Below are positions 5,222 to 6,564 of a stretch of DNA of 6,564 nucleotides, in pieces. The stretch is taken from NCBI GenBank assembly GCA_902470895.1, contig CABRID010000108.1:1-6564 (forward strand), read 5' to 3'. Below the pieces are notes generated by a model. It was not told the origin of the DNA and ran no database searches. It was given only the letters and a program-made list of their open reading frames with translations. Every line of letters starts with the position of its first letter. The first letter of the stretch is position 1. A program made the position numbers and the translations under genes. This stretch comes from an uncultured Collinsella sp. Lineage in GTDB: Bacteria > Actinomycetota > Coriobacteriia > Coriobacteriales > Coriobacteriaceae.

Positions 5222-5339
5222 TGCGTATATGACGCAAATATCTCGATACAGATCAATGATGTCCGTCGGTATTTGACGGAGCTAGACTGTTTAGCCGCCC
5301 TGAAGGTTTATGCAGGGAGCATGTGATCACAGGGCTTGA
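5222..5339 (+). promoter_or_regulatory. Structured leader of the probable rho gene, possible attenuator
   Basis: Several hairpins can form: TGCGT/ACGCA (5222-5226, 5232-5236), TCCGTC/GACGGA (5262-5267, 5275-5280), and CCCTG (5298-5302) with CAGGG (5313-5317). GCCCTG (5297-5302) can instead pair with CAGGGC (5330-5335), so the last two pairings exclude each other. A 9-codon reading frame (ATG 5310, stop TGA 5337-5339) with GAAGG just before it overlaps both right-hand arms. The layout suits translation- or Rho-dependent control, but this is inferred from pairing by eye. Confidence 0.33.
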
Positions 5340-5360
5340 AAAGAAAGTTGAGCAAACACT

Positions 5361-6518
5361 GTGTCTGATCAACAGCAAGAAAACGAAATAACGACGACGC
5401 AGACCGCTCCCGCTGCACCGGTTGCGTCGGACCAGGTCGCGGCGCCCGCGCAAGCCTCGGCTCCTGAGACGCCTAAGGCTGCTTCGACGCCTACGCCTGC
5501 AGCGGCTGAGAAGGCCGTGCCTGCAACTGGTGAGGAGGCTGCTCTGGCAAAGCCCAAGCGTACGCGCCGCACGACCAAGCCTGCTGCTGACGGCGAGGAG
5601 GTCACCAAGCCCAAGCGCCGTACCACGCGCACGACGCGCGCCAAGCGCACCGTTGCAGCTGACTCCTCGGCGCCGATTTCCGATGAGGTCGCGCAGGCAC
5701 GTGCGTTGGCGCAGATTAGCGAGGCTCAGGTGGTGCGCGCCCGCCGTCGTGCTGCCGAGCGCGAGGCCGCGGCTCTGACCGAGCTTGCAGCCCCGTCTGT
5801 GCCCGAGACCCCTGCCGCCGACCAACCGACCGAGAAGCCGGCACCGCGCACACGCCGTCGCATGGCTGCTAAGGCCGAGCAGGTTGCCGATCAGGTAACC
5901 CCCGAGCTCGCTGAGGCTTCGGTCCGTTCCGCGGCAGGGGAGGGCACATCGCCTCTTGAGCCCGCTGCGCCTGTCGAGGCCAACGAAGTTCCCGTTGTCG
6001 ATCCGGCTTTGCGCCCGCACCGTCGCGGTCGCAAGCCCAAGGCCTTTGTCGAGGCCGAGAAGGCCGCAGCCGCAGCCGCCGCCGCTCGGGATGCTGCGGC
6101 GACCGCCAAGTCCTCAACTGCTGCCGATGCACCCGTCCAGGATGCTACGACTTCCGAGGCCGTTTCTGCCGATGTCGATTCCGCTGACGTCCGTCCCGGT
6201 CGCAGCCGTCGCACTGCTGCTAAGCGCACGTCCAAGGCTAAGGCTGCCAAGAAGGGTGCGTCCGAGGATTCCGCCGAGACGACCACCGATGCATCGACTG
6301 ATGTCGCCGAGCCCCAGGACATCGAACAGCCTGCGCCCGAGAAGCCCAAGCGCGGTCGTAAGAAGTCCGCTAAGGTCAAGGCGTCCGAGCAACAGGCTGA
6401 TGTCGAAGCACAAGTCGATTCCGGCGCCGAGGCCAATGACGCCGCTGCGGCCAATGTTGATACCGCTGCAACCGATGGTGCCGCCCCCGCCGAGGGCGAA
6501 GACGGCGCTCGCCCCAAC
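5361..6518 (+). CDS. rho: Probable transcription termination factor Rho, N-terminal extension only (3' truncated)
   Basis: The frame opens at GTG 5361 (MSDQQQENEI), directly after an in-frame TGA at 5349, and runs 386 codons to the contig end; CTG at 6519 is adapter. A weak purine stretch, not a strong Shine-Dalgarno, precedes it. The visible part is entirely low complexity: Ala/Pro/Glu/Thr-rich acidic segments alternate with basic patches at 64-70 (KPKRTRR), 83-96, 126-130, 163-167, 219-227 (HRRGRKPK), 281-298 and 328-340 (KPKRGRKKSAKVK). RGRKP and KRGRKK resemble AT hooks. Actinobacterial Rho proteins carry such long Arg-rich extensions before the Rho N-terminal and RNA-binding domains, and rho lies downstream of argS in mycobacteria. 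No diagnostic Rho domain is reached, so another nucleic-acid-binding protein with a disordered N-terminus remains possible. Confidence 0.6.
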
Positions 6519-6564
6519 CTGTCTCTTATACACATCTCCGAGCCCACGAGACCGAGGCTGATCT
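6519..6564 (-). other. Sequencing-library adapter (Nextera read-2, index, P7), not genomic
   Basis: Bases 6519-6537 are the reverse complement of the 19-base mosaic end, 6538-6552 complete the Nextera read-2 adapter, 6553-6560 (CGAGGCTG) are the index and 6561-6564 (ATCT) start P7. The same index appears reverse complemented at 9-16. The gene at 5361 is therefore cut artificially, and peptides such as CLLYTSPSPRDRG here are adapter translations. Confidence 0.97.

Noticed and set aside
5322..5331. CRP/FNR-type site TGTGATCACA
   Set aside because: The half-sites abut with no spacer, whereas CRP sites need six bases between TGTGA and TCACA; it also lies within the transcribed leader.
5253..6547. 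Minus-strand Arg/Ser/Leu-rich frames opposite the probable rho gene
   Set aside because: These are low-complexity reflections of the Ala/Pro/Lys/Arg codons of the sense gene, and one starts in the adapter.
1..6564. Natural Tn5/IS50-type transposon ends
   Set aside because: The mosaic ends are joined to Illumina index and P7 sequence, so they are library adapters.

Overview
The window looks like an assembled contig from a high-GC Gram-positive gut-type actinobacterium, most probably a Coriobacteriia member such as Collinsella. That assignment is inferred from GC-rich coding, strong GGAGG ribosome sites, protein style (ArgRS, CarD-like regulator, very long Arg/Ala/Pro-rich N-terminus of a probable Rho) and the argS-to-rho order also known from other actinobacteria. 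It is not proven. Both ends are library adapter: 1-50 and 6519-6564 are the Nextera mosaic end, the read-2 adapter, an 8-base index and part of P7. The biological insert is therefore 51-6518.

Layout: (1) 51-94, a possible 3' tail of an unknown gene, then repeat copy 1 and a terminator. (2) 266-865 (+), an HD-domain hydrolase, then repeat copy 2 and a bidirectional terminator. (3) 1035-1793 (-), a REP-associated tyrosine transposase (RAYT, Y1/HUH family), with a REP-like hairpin just beyond its stop. (4) 2150-2635 (-), a CarD-family RNA polymerase-binding regulator, followed on its own strand by repeat copy 3 and a terminator. (5) 2978-4831 (+), argS with its own promoter and terminator. (6) 4911-5360, a gene-free stretch with a 150-base element bounded by 27-base inverted repeats, a second GGGAC-type repeat, a likely promoter and a structured leader. 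(7) 5361-6518 (+), a GTG-started gene cut by the contig end, probably the disordered N-terminus of transcription termination factor Rho.

The most interesting signal is a 45-base repeat present three times. Each copy sits in the same orientation relative to its upstream gene. It begins at the TAA stop codon (in two copies it supplies the stop) and is followed within 2-24 bases by an intrinsic terminator. Two copies flank the RAYT gene in inverted orientation. This suggests a RAYT-mobilised palindrome that colonises 3' untranslated regions. The remaining genes are housekeeping or regulatory: aminoacylation of tRNA-Arg, control of initiation by the CarD-like protein and, if the call is right, termination by Rho.
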